Assembly (NCBI GenBank): GCA_905221605.1
Contig: CAJNDS010000458.1
Coordinates: 772,136 to 836,135, forward strand
Source of the DNA: Symbiodinium natans
Taxonomy: Eukaryota; Sar; Dinophyceae; Suessiales; Symbiodiniaceae
Reading direction: 5' to 3'
DNA length: 64,000 nucleotides
The position numbers and the translations under genes were made by a program. The first letter of the stretch is position 1. Every line of letters begins with the position of its first letter. The notes beneath the pieces are model-generated. The model saw only the letters and a program-made list of their open reading frames with translations, made no database searches and was not told the origin of the DNA. Positions 31,425 to 43,665 of the stretch are shown here, one piece after another.

Positions 31425-33541
31425 AGCACCTATCCGGCCATCCGGGGGTTCCGCCAGGGGCGCGTGATGACCTTCAACAGGCGCCACACGGGAGCGAGGG
31501 GTTTCGTTACGGCCCTTCCTCTAACGCTTCTGGGGGGGGGTTTCGAGTTTAGGGTTTAGGGTAGGGTTTCGGGTTTAGGGCTTCGGGTTTCGGATTTAGG
31601 GTTTGGGGCTTAGGGTCGGGGAGAGTCGTCTCTACTTTTGCTTCCGCATAGGCTTCTCTTCAGGGGGTCTAAACTAGCAATCCCTAAACCACATGGCCGT
31701 GTGTCAGTCCTATTCCTACATGTGCCAACTGCTGCTGAACTCCGAAAACGCTAGGCTAAACCCCTAATCCCTAAACCCTAAACCCTAAGCCCTAAACCCT
31801 AACCCTAAGCACTAAACCCTTCACATCCTCAATGCCCGCATCCTCGCCCCAGAGCTGACAGATTGGACCATCCTAAGCCCAAAGTTGCCCACTCCACACC
31901 CCAAAAATTCTGAAACCCTAAACCGCAACCACGCTAAGACCTTACAGGCCACCCCAAACTCCCGAGTTAAAACGCCCTAAATCCTAAACCCTAAACCCTA
32001 AGCCCTAAGCCCCAAGCCCTAAGCCCTAAGCCCTAAGCCCTAAACCCTAAACCCTAAACCCTAAACCCAAACTCCCGCATTAACACGCAAAGCCTTCTTT
32101 CTTGCTGTCCCTTAGGCCACGGGAACCCGAGGTGACTCTCGGGCTGCAAGCCGCAACTTGAAAATGGGTTTGGGCGGGGGGGGGGGGTAGAGTTTAGAGT
32201 TTAGGGTTTAGGGTTTGGGGTTTAGGGTTTAGGGTTTTGGGGTTTGGGGTTGGGGTTCAGGGTGTCTGGTTCGGGGCCTTCTTTGGGGGGGTTTTGGGAG
32301 AATTGTGGGATTTGTAGGTTTAGGGTTGCGGGATGGGGTTTATAGGACTTGGGGTAGGTGTAGGGAGCTCTGGGACCCTATCAGTTTTCGTACAACAAGT
32401 AATGCCCCCCCCCCCCCATCAAAAGAAAAGGACCCTGACCCTAAGCCGTTTAACCCTAAACCCTATACTCTAAACCCCAAACCCTAAACCCCCAAACCCC
32501 AAACCCTAAACCCTAATCCCTAAGCCTTACGCCCTACGCCCTACGCCCTACGCCCAATTGTCGCTCACCTCACGTCCGAAGACGGCCTTTCATGATGTCA
32601 CCCAGAGGGTCCATGTGGAATTAGGTATGCCCAAAATCATGCTACATAGGGTTTGGGGGGTAGCTATTTCCATAAAGGTACTACAAATGGACCCTCTGGG
32701 TCATGTAGAGCTCTAGACTATGGACCCCTTGAAGTACGTCCCAACAATAGGACTACCCTTTAGCGCTAACCTCAAATACTCTCATCCTGATTGAAGGACC
32801 CCCCCCGCTGGCCGTACCTTCTGCTTGGTTTAGGGCTTTCAGGGAGGGGGGGGGGGGGGTGTAGGGTTTAGGGTTTAGGGTTGTCTTCGCCTACACTCTG
32901 AATCTTTGCTGGACACGAACAGAAGTCCCGCAGACAGCTAGACGAAGCCGTGAGCAAGACAATTCGATGTACATCCCCCAAGCCCTACAACTCCTAAACC
33001 CTAACCTTAAACCCTAAACCCTAAGCCCTAAACCCTAAACCCTAAACCCTAAACTCTCAGGATCGCCTGGTGGATGACACGGCTCGCACGCCCGTCCTTC
33101 TTCCTCCTAGAATCGCCCGAGCACCTTGGACTTGTTGCGGGTTAGGGTTTAGGGTTTAGGGTTTAGGGTTTAGGGTTTAGGGTTTAGGGTTTAGGGTTTA
33201 GGATTTCGGGTTTAGGGTTTAGGGCTTGGGCCGAAAGGCCTAGTGGTTGAGTCTTGAGGTTTGATGGGTTAGGGCTTAGGGCTGGTTGGGGGTTGAGGGT
33301 TTAGGGCTCATTCTTGCGAGCGTGCCCACATTACTACACAACCCCCCCCTCCCCACGTAAAGATGTGTGTTCTAATATATATATATATATATAAACAAAT
33401 ATATATATATATATATGCATACTTGTATACATTTCAACCTAAACCCAAAAGCCTGAAGCCCCAATCTTTGTTCAGCTCTCGAAGGCACTGGAAGAACACC
33501 AAGTTCCAGAGGTTGCAGTTGTGAAGTGTTTGGGGGCGGGG
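31425..33541 (+). CDS. Exon cluster, first exon resembling the C-terminal half of a thioredoxin fold
   Basis: ~31420-31540 reads TYPAIRGFRQGRVMTFNRR, then HTGARGFVTAL. The cis-proline-like YPxIRxFRxGR pattern recalls thioredoxin/PDI folds and could be distantly paired with the CQPC exon at 25977, though 5 kb and possible stops lie between. Further exons: 31692-31754 (QSYSYMCQLLLNSENA), 31814-~31879 (LNARILAPELTDWTIL), 32117-32166 (GTRGDSRAASRNLKMG), ~32556-32600 (SLTSRPKTAFHDV), 32922-32966 (SRRQLDEAVSKTIR), 33060-~33141 (DRLVDDTARTPVLLPPRIAR) and 33476-33541 (LSKALEEHQVPEVAVVKC). Grouping tentative. Confidence 0.4.
32601..32700. mobile_element. CCCAGAGGGTCCATTTG family MITE
   Basis: Ends CCCAGAGGGTCCATGTGG and CTACAAATGGACCCTCTGGG, inner GGAATTAGGTA/TAGCTATTTCC. 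Flanks share TCA. Confidence 0.8.
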
Positions 33542-34021
33542 GGAGGCTTAGGGGCTAGGGTTTAGGGTTTAGGAGTTTAGGGGATTTAGGGGGTTTCCGG
33601 GTTTAGGGGTGTAGCTGGTAGGGCGCAAAGGGTTGGGTGGTTTGGGGCTTCTCGGGTTTAGGGGGACTTGTTGGGGATTAGGGCTGAGGTTTGAGGATTG
33701 AAGCCCCAACCCCTAAACCCCTAAACCTTAATCCCTAAACCCCACACCCTGGGCTGTTGGGCCTCTCGCTGAGCAGAGGTTTTTGTCTCATGGCTTTGGA
33801 GGATGACAGTATGAGAATATCTAAAATGTATCAATATGTATATATATAGACAGTTAGTAATACAATAGTACAATGATGTTATACAATGACAAGAATAGCA
33901 ACAATAACAACAAAGTCTTCATAGCAACACTAGACTTAAACACATAGTAACAATAAGAAGAACAACAAGAATATTGAACGTAGGGGGGGGGTCTCTAGTT
34001 TGTAATCTGTGTGGCTCCCTA

Positions 34022-34501
34022 GGTGCCTGCTTCCCCAAGCGTACTCGGGCTTGAGGGTTGGGAAGGGGGGCAAGCGAGTGTTAGGTGGGGATTACTTGAA
34101 GGCTCGAGGTTGCGTGGGCGGCCGAAGTTCCCCGAAGCATCCACGAACCGTCCCAGGCACTTGGTGAGCCCCACCCTAAGCCCTAAACCCTAAACCCTGA
34201 ACCCTGAACCCTGAACCCTGAACCCAAAAAAACTATGCGATGTAGCGGCAAGTTGGGGGCTTTGAGTGGGGGCTTCATAAGGAGGCTTCTGGGCTGCTCT
34301 TTCAACCCTAAACCCTAAACCCTAAACCCTAAACCCTAAACCCTAAACCCTAAACCCTAAACCCTAAACCCTGAACCCGAAACCCTGTCTTTCAGTCCAA
34401 GAAAACCCCCTCCTGGAGGGTCCCGAGCTTCTTGCTGCTCCTCTCGGAGTCCGCGGAACAGGAGTCCGTGCGGCTCTGGGAGGACTCCCGGAGTGGCAAT
34501 G
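34022..34501 (+). CDS. Two exons, unknown
   Basis: 34022-34171 (EGGQASVRWGLLEGSRLRGR, then PEASTNRPRHL) opens after CCCTAG. 34396-34501 (SFLLLLSESAEQESVRLWED) opens after TCTTTCAG. A CCCTAAA array (34181-34385) separates them. Confidence 0.5.
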
Positions 34502-34632
34502 TTTAGGGTTTAGGGTTTAGGGTTTTGGGTTTTGGGTTTAGGGTTTAGGGCTTAGGGTTTAGGGTTTAGGGTTTAGGGTTTAGGGTTAGGGCTTAGGGCT
34601 TAGGGCCTAGGGCTTAGGGCTTAGGGTTTAGG
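34500..34632. repeat. TTTAGGG/CTTAGGG array after exon 34396
   Basis: Starts immediately at the exon end (GGCAATG|TTTAGGG). Confidence 0.9.
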
Positions 34633-35018
34633 GGTATGGCGCGGTTGAGGGTCTTTTTTCGGGTTCGTTGCAAGTTTCTTTCGGCAGTTGGGAGCTTTTT
34701 GGTTTTTTAAGGGTTGTTTGAGGTTTTGTTCGTTTTTGTTTTTTGTGTTTAGGGTTTGAGGGTTTTGTTTTTTTTTGGGGGGGGAGAGTTTAGAGGCTCT
34801 AGGGGTTTAGGCAGATTGCCGGAACCCAAGTGAGTCCGATGCATTTGGAAGTGTGGTCTTTTTCTGTCCTAAGCCCTAAACCCTGAATCGGTGTAGAGAT
34901 TTGTGGGGGGTTGTAGGCTTCTAGGTCTAAGCTTCATGGAAGGACTTACTTTGGGTTTGGGTTCCTGATCCCTACAATATTAAGGGGTATTGAAGGGGTG
35001 CCCTAGGGCCCATACTAA

Positions 35019-36313
35019 GGGACCGAGTGGATGGATGGAGGATTTGTTCAAAGGACGAGTCCATCGGCCGCAAGGCCGAACCACCTGAGGATGCCCAGGC
35101 GGTGGCATTGGCCAGAGATGGCTTGAAGCCTCTTCGCGGAACGGAGGCCTTTGATACAACATCAGAGCTGGACCTACTGGAGTGGGAATCCAACACTTGC
35201 CCGAGCTTGGGTTACAAGTACGGGAGCAAGAAAGGAGATCCTGGTGTCTTCGCCGCGGCGAAAGCCACGACGAATGCGATTCTTATGCAGTACATCGAAG
35301 CTAGCAACAAGCGAGACTTCCTTCGCAGAAGAGTCACTCCGGATATCGTATACAGCAGGACGCAAATGTCCCAGCTGAGCAACCCGAAGGTACGAGCAGT
35401 ACACGGTCGTTGTTTTCATCTCTTCGGGGGGTTTGCCTTTTTGGGGGTTGGTTTTTGGGGGTTGGGAGGGGGGGGCTGCATCGGTCTCTTTCGGTCTGTT
35501 CCAGGGTTGTGGTTTCGGGGCTGCTTGTCGGCTTCTTGTCGGGGTTGGTGTAGGGTTTGCAGGGCAGCCGCGTTCCGGAGGCCCAGGGTTTTTCTCCCAC
35601 ACGTGGTTTTTCCCTGGCCTGGTGCTTGGCTCAAGTCTAGCAGAGCAAGTTCAACTGGGACCATGCTAAGGGCCCTACAAACCCCATATAAAACCTATAC
35701 ACTATCCTAAGAGTAGCGCTGCACTTTGAGGAGCTTGCCATAGACAGCATCGAGCGGCTCAACTTTTACCTGGCCGTGCATTCACAAGGCCGTTTTGGAG
35801 GGCTTAGGGTTTAGGGCTTAGGTCTTCGGGCTTAGGGTTTAGGGTTTCGGGTTTAGGGATTAGGGTCTAGGGTCTAGGGTTCAGGGTGTAGGGCTGAGGC
35901 AAGCCTTCTTGGAGTTTACACGGGCATTCCTGAACCCACGGGCCTGTCGGATCTGGGTGTGCTGGGGGGTGCTTTGGGGTTTCGGGTTTAAGGGGTTAGG
36001 GTTTAGAGTTTCGGGTCTCCGATCTCCTTGTTTCCTTGTCCGTGTCACACAAAAGGGCCCCAAAGAAAGCCGCCGGCTACCTCCACCTAACCCCACCGAA
36101 GTAGGGCCCTTTTGTCTCTATGACAGTACACCCTGTTTAGTTTATAAGTCCTCTCCCGCTCCAAATCCTAAAACGCCCGCTGTTTTGAAGATTCTCAATG
36201 CCTCCCGAAGCCAGTGGTGGAGGCGTCTGGGATTTCCTGCCGGGAAAGCCGCCCTCCGTCCACATGTCTGGGCACGAGGCGGCGCCCAAAGAACTCCCCG
36301 TTGCGCTGGCTGA
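35019..36313 (+). CDS. Unrecognised gene with a long (about 370-bp) exon
   Basis: 35019-35391 is one of the longest uninterrupted exons here: CSKDESIGRKAEPPEDAQAV, then EAFDTTSELDLLEWESNTC, then AILMQYIEASNKRDFLRRRV, closing at AAG|GTACGA. Next: 35717-35799 (LHFEELAIDSIERLNFYLAV), 35893-35967 (LLGVYTGIPEPTGLSDLGV) and ~36200-36313 (GGGVWDFLPGKPPSVHMSGH, then PKELPVALAE, donor GTTTTT). All four are coding-like and on the same strand. I do not recognise the protein. A possible further exon lies at 36505-36555 (KPKMLGLALVSFEPAVG). Confidence 0.6.
36041..36120. mobile_element. Small element with CACAAAAGGGCCC ends
   Basis: CACAAAAGGGCCCC and TAGGGCCCTTTTGTCTC inverted about 50 bp apart. Confidence 0.45.
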
Positions 36314-36323
36314 GGTTTTTTTC

Positions 36324-36354
<31 letters not shown>

Positions 36355-36555
36355 GGTACTTTGCGATCTGATTCCGTTGCTGCTAGAGTCTGTGCTGGAA
36401 GTCCGTGGAGAAGCTACCCTATGCACCTCATATAGCCCCTATACTACTCAAACCCCTAACCCCAGCTAGGTGTGATTCGGCTTGAAGGTTTCTGAGCTGG
36501 CTGCAAGCCAAAAATGCTCGGCTTAGCTCTTGTTTCCTTCGAGCCCGCTGTGGGT

Positions 36556-38007
36556 TTAGGGTTTTAGAGGGCTTTAGGGATACTAGGGCTTTCAGGGCTT
36601 TTAGGGGTTTTAGGCTTTTTAGGGTTTCAGGGCTGTTGGGCCTGGGGGGGCTTTAGGGCTTTCAACACATGAAGGGCTTGAGCGCCTAGAAGGGTTCAGG
36701 GCTTAGAAGAGTCAAGGGAGTCCTACTTGGACCCCGAAGAATGTGCCCCTAATGAGGTTCCCTTTGTGTATGTACTCCTAATCTGGCCCTTATATTCCCT
36801 TAAGGGGGGGTCCCCAAACCCAAGGGTACAAGCCTTAGGGGTCCAGTGTAAAATCCCTTGAAGGATGCCTCCCCTGAACTTCTTACCCCCCCAAAACCCT
36901 TCTAAACTCACCCTAAGCTCGAAGCCCTACACTACACCCAAAACCCCAAACCCCTTTAAAACCCCCCACCCTCAACCCCAAAACCCTGAGCCCTAAGCCC
37001 TGAGCCCCAGACCAGCTCAAATCCAACCTAAACCACAGGACCTTGGTCTGGATGCCCTCCCCTTCCATTGGGTGCGTGACAAGGACACTCGGAAAGGGGG
37101 GGGGGGGGGGGACTTGGGCTCGGAGGTTTAGGGTTGAGGGTTGAGGGTTAGGGTTGAGGGTGTAGGCGTTAAGCCCGAAAGCCCTAAAAACCCTGCCAAA
37201 CCTCAACCCAAAGCCTTAAACCCCGGTTCAGGCAGTGTTGAAGGGTTGAAGGTTTGGGCGCTTTAGGGGTTTGGGGTTTGGTGTTTCTCTTGTAACCTGA
37301 AAACGCTGAACCCAATTAGGTTCGATGGTTCTGGTGGCTTCTAGGATCATATTGACACCGGGGTTTATATTTCTGTTATTGGTAAGTGTATATAAGGTTC
37401 CTTTGCAATTTTGGTGAGTGTATATATTTGGTGTCCTTGTGGGGGTACAAGAAATATATACCCTACTTCATATGCAGTTCCCTTGTATGGCTTAAGGCAT
37501 ATTTTCCCTTTCAACCCTAGACCCTGCACGCAGAAGAACCTTAAACCCCATCACGAAGCCCTAAACCCTATGATGCCCCAAATAAACCCTCGCCGAACCC
37601 TAAACCCCGTGCCTGTTGAACCCGCAAACTCCCAGACCCTAGGGCCTCGGGGTTGGGACGTATCTAAGAGTAGTTGTATGGGCCCAAAAACTGGTTCCAA
37701 ACCTCAATGAAAGGGTTCTCACGTATGGGCCCTTAATTTGCAACCCTAAACCCTAAACCCTAAACCCTAAACCCTTTTAACATTCTATAAGGGACGACGT
37801 AGCTACCCTAAGAATGGAGTGCTTCGGCTTGTCTCAGAAGAGACCACTTTTTTTCAGGCCCCTATGACATGATGAGGCACTCCACAAGTTCAGGGGTTTG
37901 GGTTTAGGGCTTTAGGGTTTTGGGTTTAGGGTTTAGGGTTTTGGGTTTTGGGTTTTTCGGTTTAGGGTTTCGGGTTTTTCGGTTTGGGGTTTGAGGCTTA
38001 GATAGGG
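36556..38007. other. Gap with little coding signal
   Basis: TTTAGGG-like debris and fragments. A short inverted pair GGAGTGC/GCACTCC (37819 and 37876) brackets a weak open frame (ECFGLSQKRPLFF). Confidence 0.5.
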
Positions 38008-40397
38008 TTGCCCATGAGTAAAGAAACCACCCCATCTGCTGCCACACGCCGGCTGAAAAAACAAACAACCTCAGCAACCTGGGCACAGTGCACTTTGCAT
38101 ATCCATTCGTGGGGGGGGGGACATCTTGGTAGCCCAGCGGTACCCTTTACTTTTTTTTTTTTTTTTGGGGGGGGGGGGGGGGGGTTTCTGGGTTCGCTTA
38201 CAAAGCAACCGACAAAAATGGCTGCCCTTACTTGATATTGCTCCTGGGCCACCAAGACTCTTCGGGCAACCATTTGCTGATACCCCGCAAAGCCAGGATG
38301 TCTGTGGCTTGGGGCTTATAGGGTTTAGGGGTTTAGGGGTTTAGGGTTTAGGGTTTAGGGTTTAGGGTTTCAGGGTTTAGGGCCTGCTGCCGCCCCAAGA
38401 GGAAGTGATGCAGAACTGGATCGACATAAGCTGCCCGGACGCACGCAGGAATCCTAAAGCTCCTGAAGCTCGACACTCGGGTTTAAGGTTTGGGGTTATG
38501 GGGTTATAGGGGTAGAGGGTTTAGAGGGTTATAGGGTTATGGGGTTATAGGGTTTTAGGGTTTTAGGGTTTAGTTAGGGTTTAATTAGGGTTTAATTTGG
38601 GTTGAATTAGGGTTTAACTAGGGTTTTAGGGTTTTCAGGGCTTTTAGGGTTTTAGGGTTTTAGGGTTTTAGGGTTTTAGGGTTTTAGGGTTTTGGTGCGG
38701 GTGGGTGTGGTTCCAAAGGAGGCTTACGAAGCCCTCAACTTGAGGCCCATCCGAAGGCCCCCGAATTCCTTTACAGGTACATCAGAACCGTGGGGTCAGG
38801 GAAGCATCGTTACCCCCATACCCTAAACCCTAAGCCCTAAACTACCCTAAACTACCCGAAACTACCCTAAACCCTAAACCCGAAACCCGAAACCCATCGT
38901 TCCCCACACTTTGGGGGGTTCTGTCTTTCGGAGCAAGCAAGTCAGATCGCTATGCCTCTTGAAGTGGTTTTGCACGGTTTGCCATCGATAGTGAGTGGTT
39001 AGAAAGGTTTGAGGTTTAGGGTTTAGGGTAGTTTAGGCTTTGGAGTTTGGGGTTCAGGGTTTAGGGTTAGGCTTCGACTCTGCCCAGATGCCTGGCCGCC
39101 GGTGCCGCTGCTAGACTCCCAGAATTGCGAGGAGCTTCTGCGATCAGGCAGGGTTGTGTGCAGGGTTTAGGGTTTAGGGTTTAAGGTTTAGGGTTTTGGG
39201 TTTTGGGTTTTGGGTTTAGGGTTTAGGGTTTAAGGTTTTGGGTTTTGGGTTTTGGGTTTTGGGTTTAGGGTTTTGGGTTTTGGGTTTTGGGTTTAGGGTT
39301 CAGCAGCTCCGGGTCGAGCAATCGCTAGTAGAGCCGCTGTTTCGAGTCTCGAAACAAACCCACCCACCCAGAGATTTTATTTTCATCAGCAAGCCCTGTC
39401 CCCCAACCTCATGTTATTCATTCTGCTCGTATTCGTTCTCTTTCTGCTCGTATTCGTTGTCTTTTTGCATTTAGGGTTTAGGGTTTAGGGCAGAGACTCG
39501 GACCCAGAGTAGGCCCCTATTCCCTTTTTGTAGGGTTAAGGGTTCCCTGAGAAGCCCCTTTAAAGCAAAAAGGGTGCAGAGTTAAGGCACTTAGCTATTG
39601 CATATGAGCTGGTTCCTAAAGTAGAATGAGGATCGCAGCAATTTGCGGTGCATAAGGGTCACATACCCTCATGTTACATGCTAGTTCTGAATAGGGAATC
39701 AGGGAACCCTCGGACGGCGTTGGCCCAAGTCATGGCCCCTTTTGCCACCCTCCGTTCGAAGCTAACTGTGATAGATCCAAGAAAGGGGACCCATGTGATG
39801 TACTTGGTAGCCCAGTTGGGCCCTTCGCCCCTTTCTTGGGGTTCTGGGTTCCCTTATAGGGTAAATGGGCGCCGTTTATTATTATAATACTGTTACCGGG
39901 CTACCAAGTGTATTGCTGCTGCAAAGTCGGATTCTACATGTTAAAGCCCTGAACCCTAAAACCCTGGAGGCTTCGTCCCGGGGACTCTTGGAAGTTCTGC
40001 AAGCAGGGATTCATGATGGACTCATGTGTTTTCCCCTGCTGAAACCCACAATCCTGAACTCCCTTCCCCTAAACCCTAAACCCTAAACCCTAAACCCTAA
40101 ACCCTAAACCCTAAACCCTAAACCCTAAAGGGTTTAGGATCTAGGGTCAGATCCGAAGACCGTCCAGGGCTTGGGATTCAGGGCCCTCGCGCGCTACGAG
40201 CAGGTCTTGCAGTGGTGGTGCTCCGACATGGCCAGGCTTCTGGAAATGAAGGGGTCTAGGGTTTAGGGTTTAGGGTTTTAGGGTTTTAGGGTTTAGGGTT
40301 TAGGGGTTTATGGTTTCGGGGTGGGCTTGAGCCGCTGCATATCTGACCCTAACCTCCGAAGCCCGCAACGCAAACCCTCGCTGCCCTGACCCGTGCA
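38008..40397 (+). CDS. Dense exon cluster, unknown protein (first half)
   Basis: Exons: 38008-~38110 (KETTPSAATRRLKKQTTSA), 38257-~38306 (LFGQPFADTPQSQDV), 38386-38478 (EEVMQNWIDISCPDARRNPK), ~38690-38776 (KEAYEALNLRPIRRPPNSF, donor GTACAT), 38919-~38991 (KQVRSLCLLKWFCTVCHR, donor GTGAGTGG), 39065-39161 (AWPPVPLLDSQNCEELLRSG), 39306-39474 (LRVEQSLVEPLFRVSKQTHP), ~39630-39802 continuing at 39913-39949 after removal of an element (LRSKLTVIDPRKGTHVM, then YCCCKVGFYML), 39963-~40070 (RGLLEVLQAGIHDGLMCFPL), 40137-40254 (LARYEQVLQWWCSDMARLLE) and 40344-40397 (YLTLTSEARNANPRCPDP). Probably one gene, but only the 39802/39913 join was checked. Confidence 0.5.
38125..38256 (+). mobile_element. CTTGGTAGCCCAG family element
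   Basis: Ends CTTGGTAGCCCAGCGG and CTCCTGGGCCACCAAG around a T-run and a G-run. It lies between two coding islands. Target duplication not clear (ACAT/ACTC). Confidence 0.7.
38535..38692. repeat. GGTTTTAG/TTAATTAGGG variant array
   Basis: Several variant blocks in series between exons 38386 and 38690. Confidence 0.85.
39803..39908 (+). mobile_element. CTTGGTAGCCCAG family element, TSD TGTA
   Basis: TGTA at 39799-39802 and 39909-39912. Precise removal keeps the frame (THVMYCCCKVGF), but the left copy has no clean GT/GC/GA donor at the matching position, so its splice use is unsettled. Confidence 0.7.
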
Positions 40398-40680
40398 GGT
40401 TCCAGAAAGTAAGACTCCCTATGTCTTGGGCCCCTCGGAAACTTTACAAAAGACAAACATCCTTTTGAGCCTTAAGCTTGCTTACTCGACATGCAGGGTT
40501 TCGGCTTTGGGACTTAGGGCTTTAGACTTTAAATTTTGGCTTAGACGACCTACTAAACTTGTAGGGTTTGGGGTTGAGGCTGAGGGTAAAAGCAGACACT
40601 TATAAGTACAGTTGCAACTGGACAATAAGTACCAATAAGTACCATGAACCTCCAAGTAGGGTTTGGGGTTGAGGGCAGAA

Positions 40681-42965
40681 TAAGCAGACAGCTCAAGGAC
40701 TCAGACGGCGTGGCCGCATTGGCAACGTTCCGCCAGCGCGTGCTCAAGGCTGTCTTCATGCTATTTGGGGATATTCAGCCTATGTTATTCAAGGAGGGAA
40801 CCTAGGGGGGGGTAGTATAGAGGGGGGTCGCGGGGTGGTTTTGGGGGCAGACTGCCGTCAGGCTCCGCTTGTAGAAACTTGCAACCCGACTCCTACAAAA
40901 CCTTTACAACCCTAAGCTTTAGACCCAAAACCCTGACTTGAACCCTAGACCCTAAACCCCGAACCAGGCCATGAGCAACGGCGGCGGGAACCCGAACCAT
41001 GAGTTGCACCTCATCACAGATCATGGCAAGCGCAGTAAGCCTTAAACCCTGAACCCTAAACCATCAATCCTACAAAGCCAGCAGAACTTGAGCAAAGACC
41101 CCTCGCAGCAAATGAAATACGTATAAATTGTGAATATAAAACCTATAGGGTTGAGGGTTGGTGACCACAATGCTTGGTCACTATTGCTATTGCTATTACT
41201 TGTTTTTCAGGGTGGTAGTCCCTGTGAAAGCTCGCCAGACCATACTTGCAACCCAGAACAGGGTTTTGGGTTTTAGGGTTTAGGTTTCAGGGTTTAGGGG
41301 TAGATAGATATGCATATATACATACATATTTATATTTGCACTTGTTTTGTTTTTTATGTGTTTGGGTTACATTATCCCACAACATACTACGATCCTCTTT
41401 GAAGGTGGAACCCTGAAGCGGGGGGGGGGGGGGGGGGGGGGAGGGTTGCCCTCATGTTCGGAAGCCCCGGATAAGTTTGCAAGGACTACCTACCCGGGGT
41501 ACTGCCGGGTACTCTCTCTCAATTCTGGGGCGCCTCAACCCACATGCCCTGTTTTGGGTTTAGGGTTTAGGGTTTCGGGGTTTAGCGGTTCAGGGGTAGA
41601 GGTTTAGGGGTTTAGGGGTTTTGGGGGTTTAGGGCTTTAGGGGTTTAGGGGTTTAGGGGTTTAAGGGTTTAGGGGTTTAGGGTTTAGGGGTTTAGGGTTT
41701 AGGTTTTAGGTCTCCTTCAACGCAATGTTTCCAGGAGCTGCGAGCCAACGGGCAGTTCCTCTTCGCCTCCCTGGACCCAGACGCGTTTAACTTGCCAGTG
41801 TGCTCTCGAACGCCCTAAATCCTAAACCCTAAACTCTAAACCCTGAACCCTGAACCCTAATCCTAAACCCTAAGCCCTACCCTAGACCCTACACTCTAGA
41901 CCCTGCACCCTAAACCCGAAGCTCCAAGTCCGTATTGAGGTGTAGGCTTAGGTGACAGGGCTGCACATGTCGGACCTTCTTCAAGGGCGCCTGAGCTACG
42001 GCTGACGCTCTGCGCGGTGTAACATGCTCTCGCGCAGGATTTCACAGCTTCAGGTTTGGGGGTGCATGGGCTTGGGGTTTACAGTTGAGGGGGCTTTGGG
42101 TTCAGGGTTGAGGGGTGTATAGGGCTTTCGGGTGCAGAGGTTTCTGGCCTTGAAGAGCCCTCCTCGTATGCCTGTGTCCTGTTGGTGGGACCAGCAGGCC
42201 AACTATGAGCCTTGGACATAGTTTTCAAATCCGCTGAACCGACGGAACCCTGCACCGTATAGGCAGCCCATGTAAACGCTTAGCCCACAACCCTTTCGCA
42301 CTGTTATCCTAAGTAGTCGTCTGGACCGAATCCCAAAACTCTGCAGACCTTCCGATCAAGCCCCGTCGGGGGCCTGCTTGAAGTCCCCAACCCTTAGCCC
42401 TTAAAACCCTGAAGCCCCTTAGCACCCAAAAACAGCCTTAAAACCTTTATACCCTAAACCCTAAACCCTAAACCTTGAACCCCCTGTTAATCCTAAACGC
42501 CCTATCCCCGAAAGGACGTGGACTCTTCAGACTCGCGGGCGCTTGCGAGGCTCCCGGAAAGGGGGTTTCGGGGGTTGGTTTGGGGTTTAGGGCTAGGGTT
42601 TAGGGTTGGGGGATTTATAGGGGGTTCAGGGGATTTGGGGCTTTGGAGGGGTGAAACTGTTTTGGGCCTCCCCTTCCAAAGGGTTGAGGTTTACTCGGTA
42701 GGCCCTCGGGAGGTTGTTCAAACAGCCGAGACAGCTTCATGGCAGCTCTGGCAGGCTAGCTGTTCGGTGTTTTGTTTGACCGAAGCCTGAAGCCCCTGAA
42801 GGTCCAGAACGACGCCCTAAACCCCGAGACCCTTTTCATTCCTGACCTAACCCCTAAACCCTAAACCCTAAACCCCTCCAAATCCGACCTTGGACATGGG
42901 TGACAGGTCCTGGTTTCCACTGGTGGCGAAGAATTTCGACGCTTGCACCATGAAGCTGCTATAGG
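40681..42965 (+). CDS. Dense exon cluster, unknown protein (second half)
   Basis: Exons: 40681-~40800 (DGVAALATFRQRVLKAVFML, then FGDIQPMLFKEG), 40963-41029 (GGGNPNHELHLITDHGKR, donor GTAAGC), 41076-41119 (NLSKDPSQQMKY, donor GTATAA), 41209-41262 (GSPCESSPDHTCNPEQ, after TTTTTCAG), 41440-41561 (CSEAPDKFARTTYPGYCRVL), 41735-~41817 (LRANGQFLFASLDPDAFNLP), 41958-42005 (LHMSDLLQGRLSYG), 42346-42394 (FRSSPVGGLLEVPN), 42514-42559 (DVDSSDSRALARLPE), ~42640-42790 (REVVQTAETASWQLWQASCS, TGA) and 42910-42965 (VLVSTGGEEFRRLHHEAA). Several have consensus-like donors and pyrimidine-rich acceptors. The TGA at 42788-42790 marks one likely gene end. Family unknown. Confidence 0.5.
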
Positions 42966-43149
42966 GTTTACGGTTTAGGGTTTAGGGTTCAGGGTTCAGG
43001 GTTTAGGGTTTAGGGTAGGAATGCTGCTATACTAGGTAGGACCCCAGAAACTCCAAAACCCCTTGATTAAGGAATATACCTTACACCATAGTAGGGTTCC
43101 CATTGCAATTTAAGGGATATTCTTCAATGAAGGGGTTTTGGAGTCTCCA

Positions 43150-43257
43150 GGACCCAGGGTAGGCCCTTTTCCAAGGGTGCAGGTTCCCTTTTCTGCCCTT
43201 TAAACCAAAAGGGTGCCCTTTGAAAAAATCTATTCCTAGGTTACTCTTGAGTCTCGT
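43150..43257. mobile_element. AGGACCCAGAGTAGGCCC family MITE
   Basis: Left AGGACCCAGGGTAGGCCC, right CCTAGGTTACTCTTGAGTCT; GAGTCTC occurs on both sides. No exon is visible around it. Confidence 0.6.
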
Positions 43258-43437
43258 ATAGGGCGTCGGGTTTTTATGGCTTAAGTGGGGGTCTAGGCTT
43301 CGGGCGTAAGCAGGGTCTAGGCTTTGGGCATAAGTAGGGTCGAAAGGGTTTAGGGTTTTTTGGGTAATACCGATAGAGCTTACTTTGAGATTTGGGGCAT
43401 GGAGAGTTTGGGGTTCTGGGACTTGAGCCTAGACTGG

Positions 43438-43665
43438 CAGCGCTCCCATTTGCCGACAGAGGTGTACTTTAGGGGGACGTCAAGGCTTTTGGGGGGGTTT
43501 AGCGTCTGAGATAGGGGGGCGTGGCGTAGGATACCTACCAGCCGTGACGTGACCGGACCATAGCCATAGGCGCAAGAACCACGGCCTAAATTCAAGACAC
43601 ATGATGCAAACCCTTCCATTTCATGCCCTGAGCTACAGCTACTACTTGCATCGGCGCCTGAGGGG
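43438..43665 (+). CDS. Possible exons, strand uncertain
   Basis: + strand pieces LPTEVYFRGTSRLLG (about 43440-43510) and TLPFHALSYSYYLHRRLRG (43598-43665) are open. A 79-codon minus-strand frame overlaps (43380-43619), so neither is firm. Confidence 0.2.
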
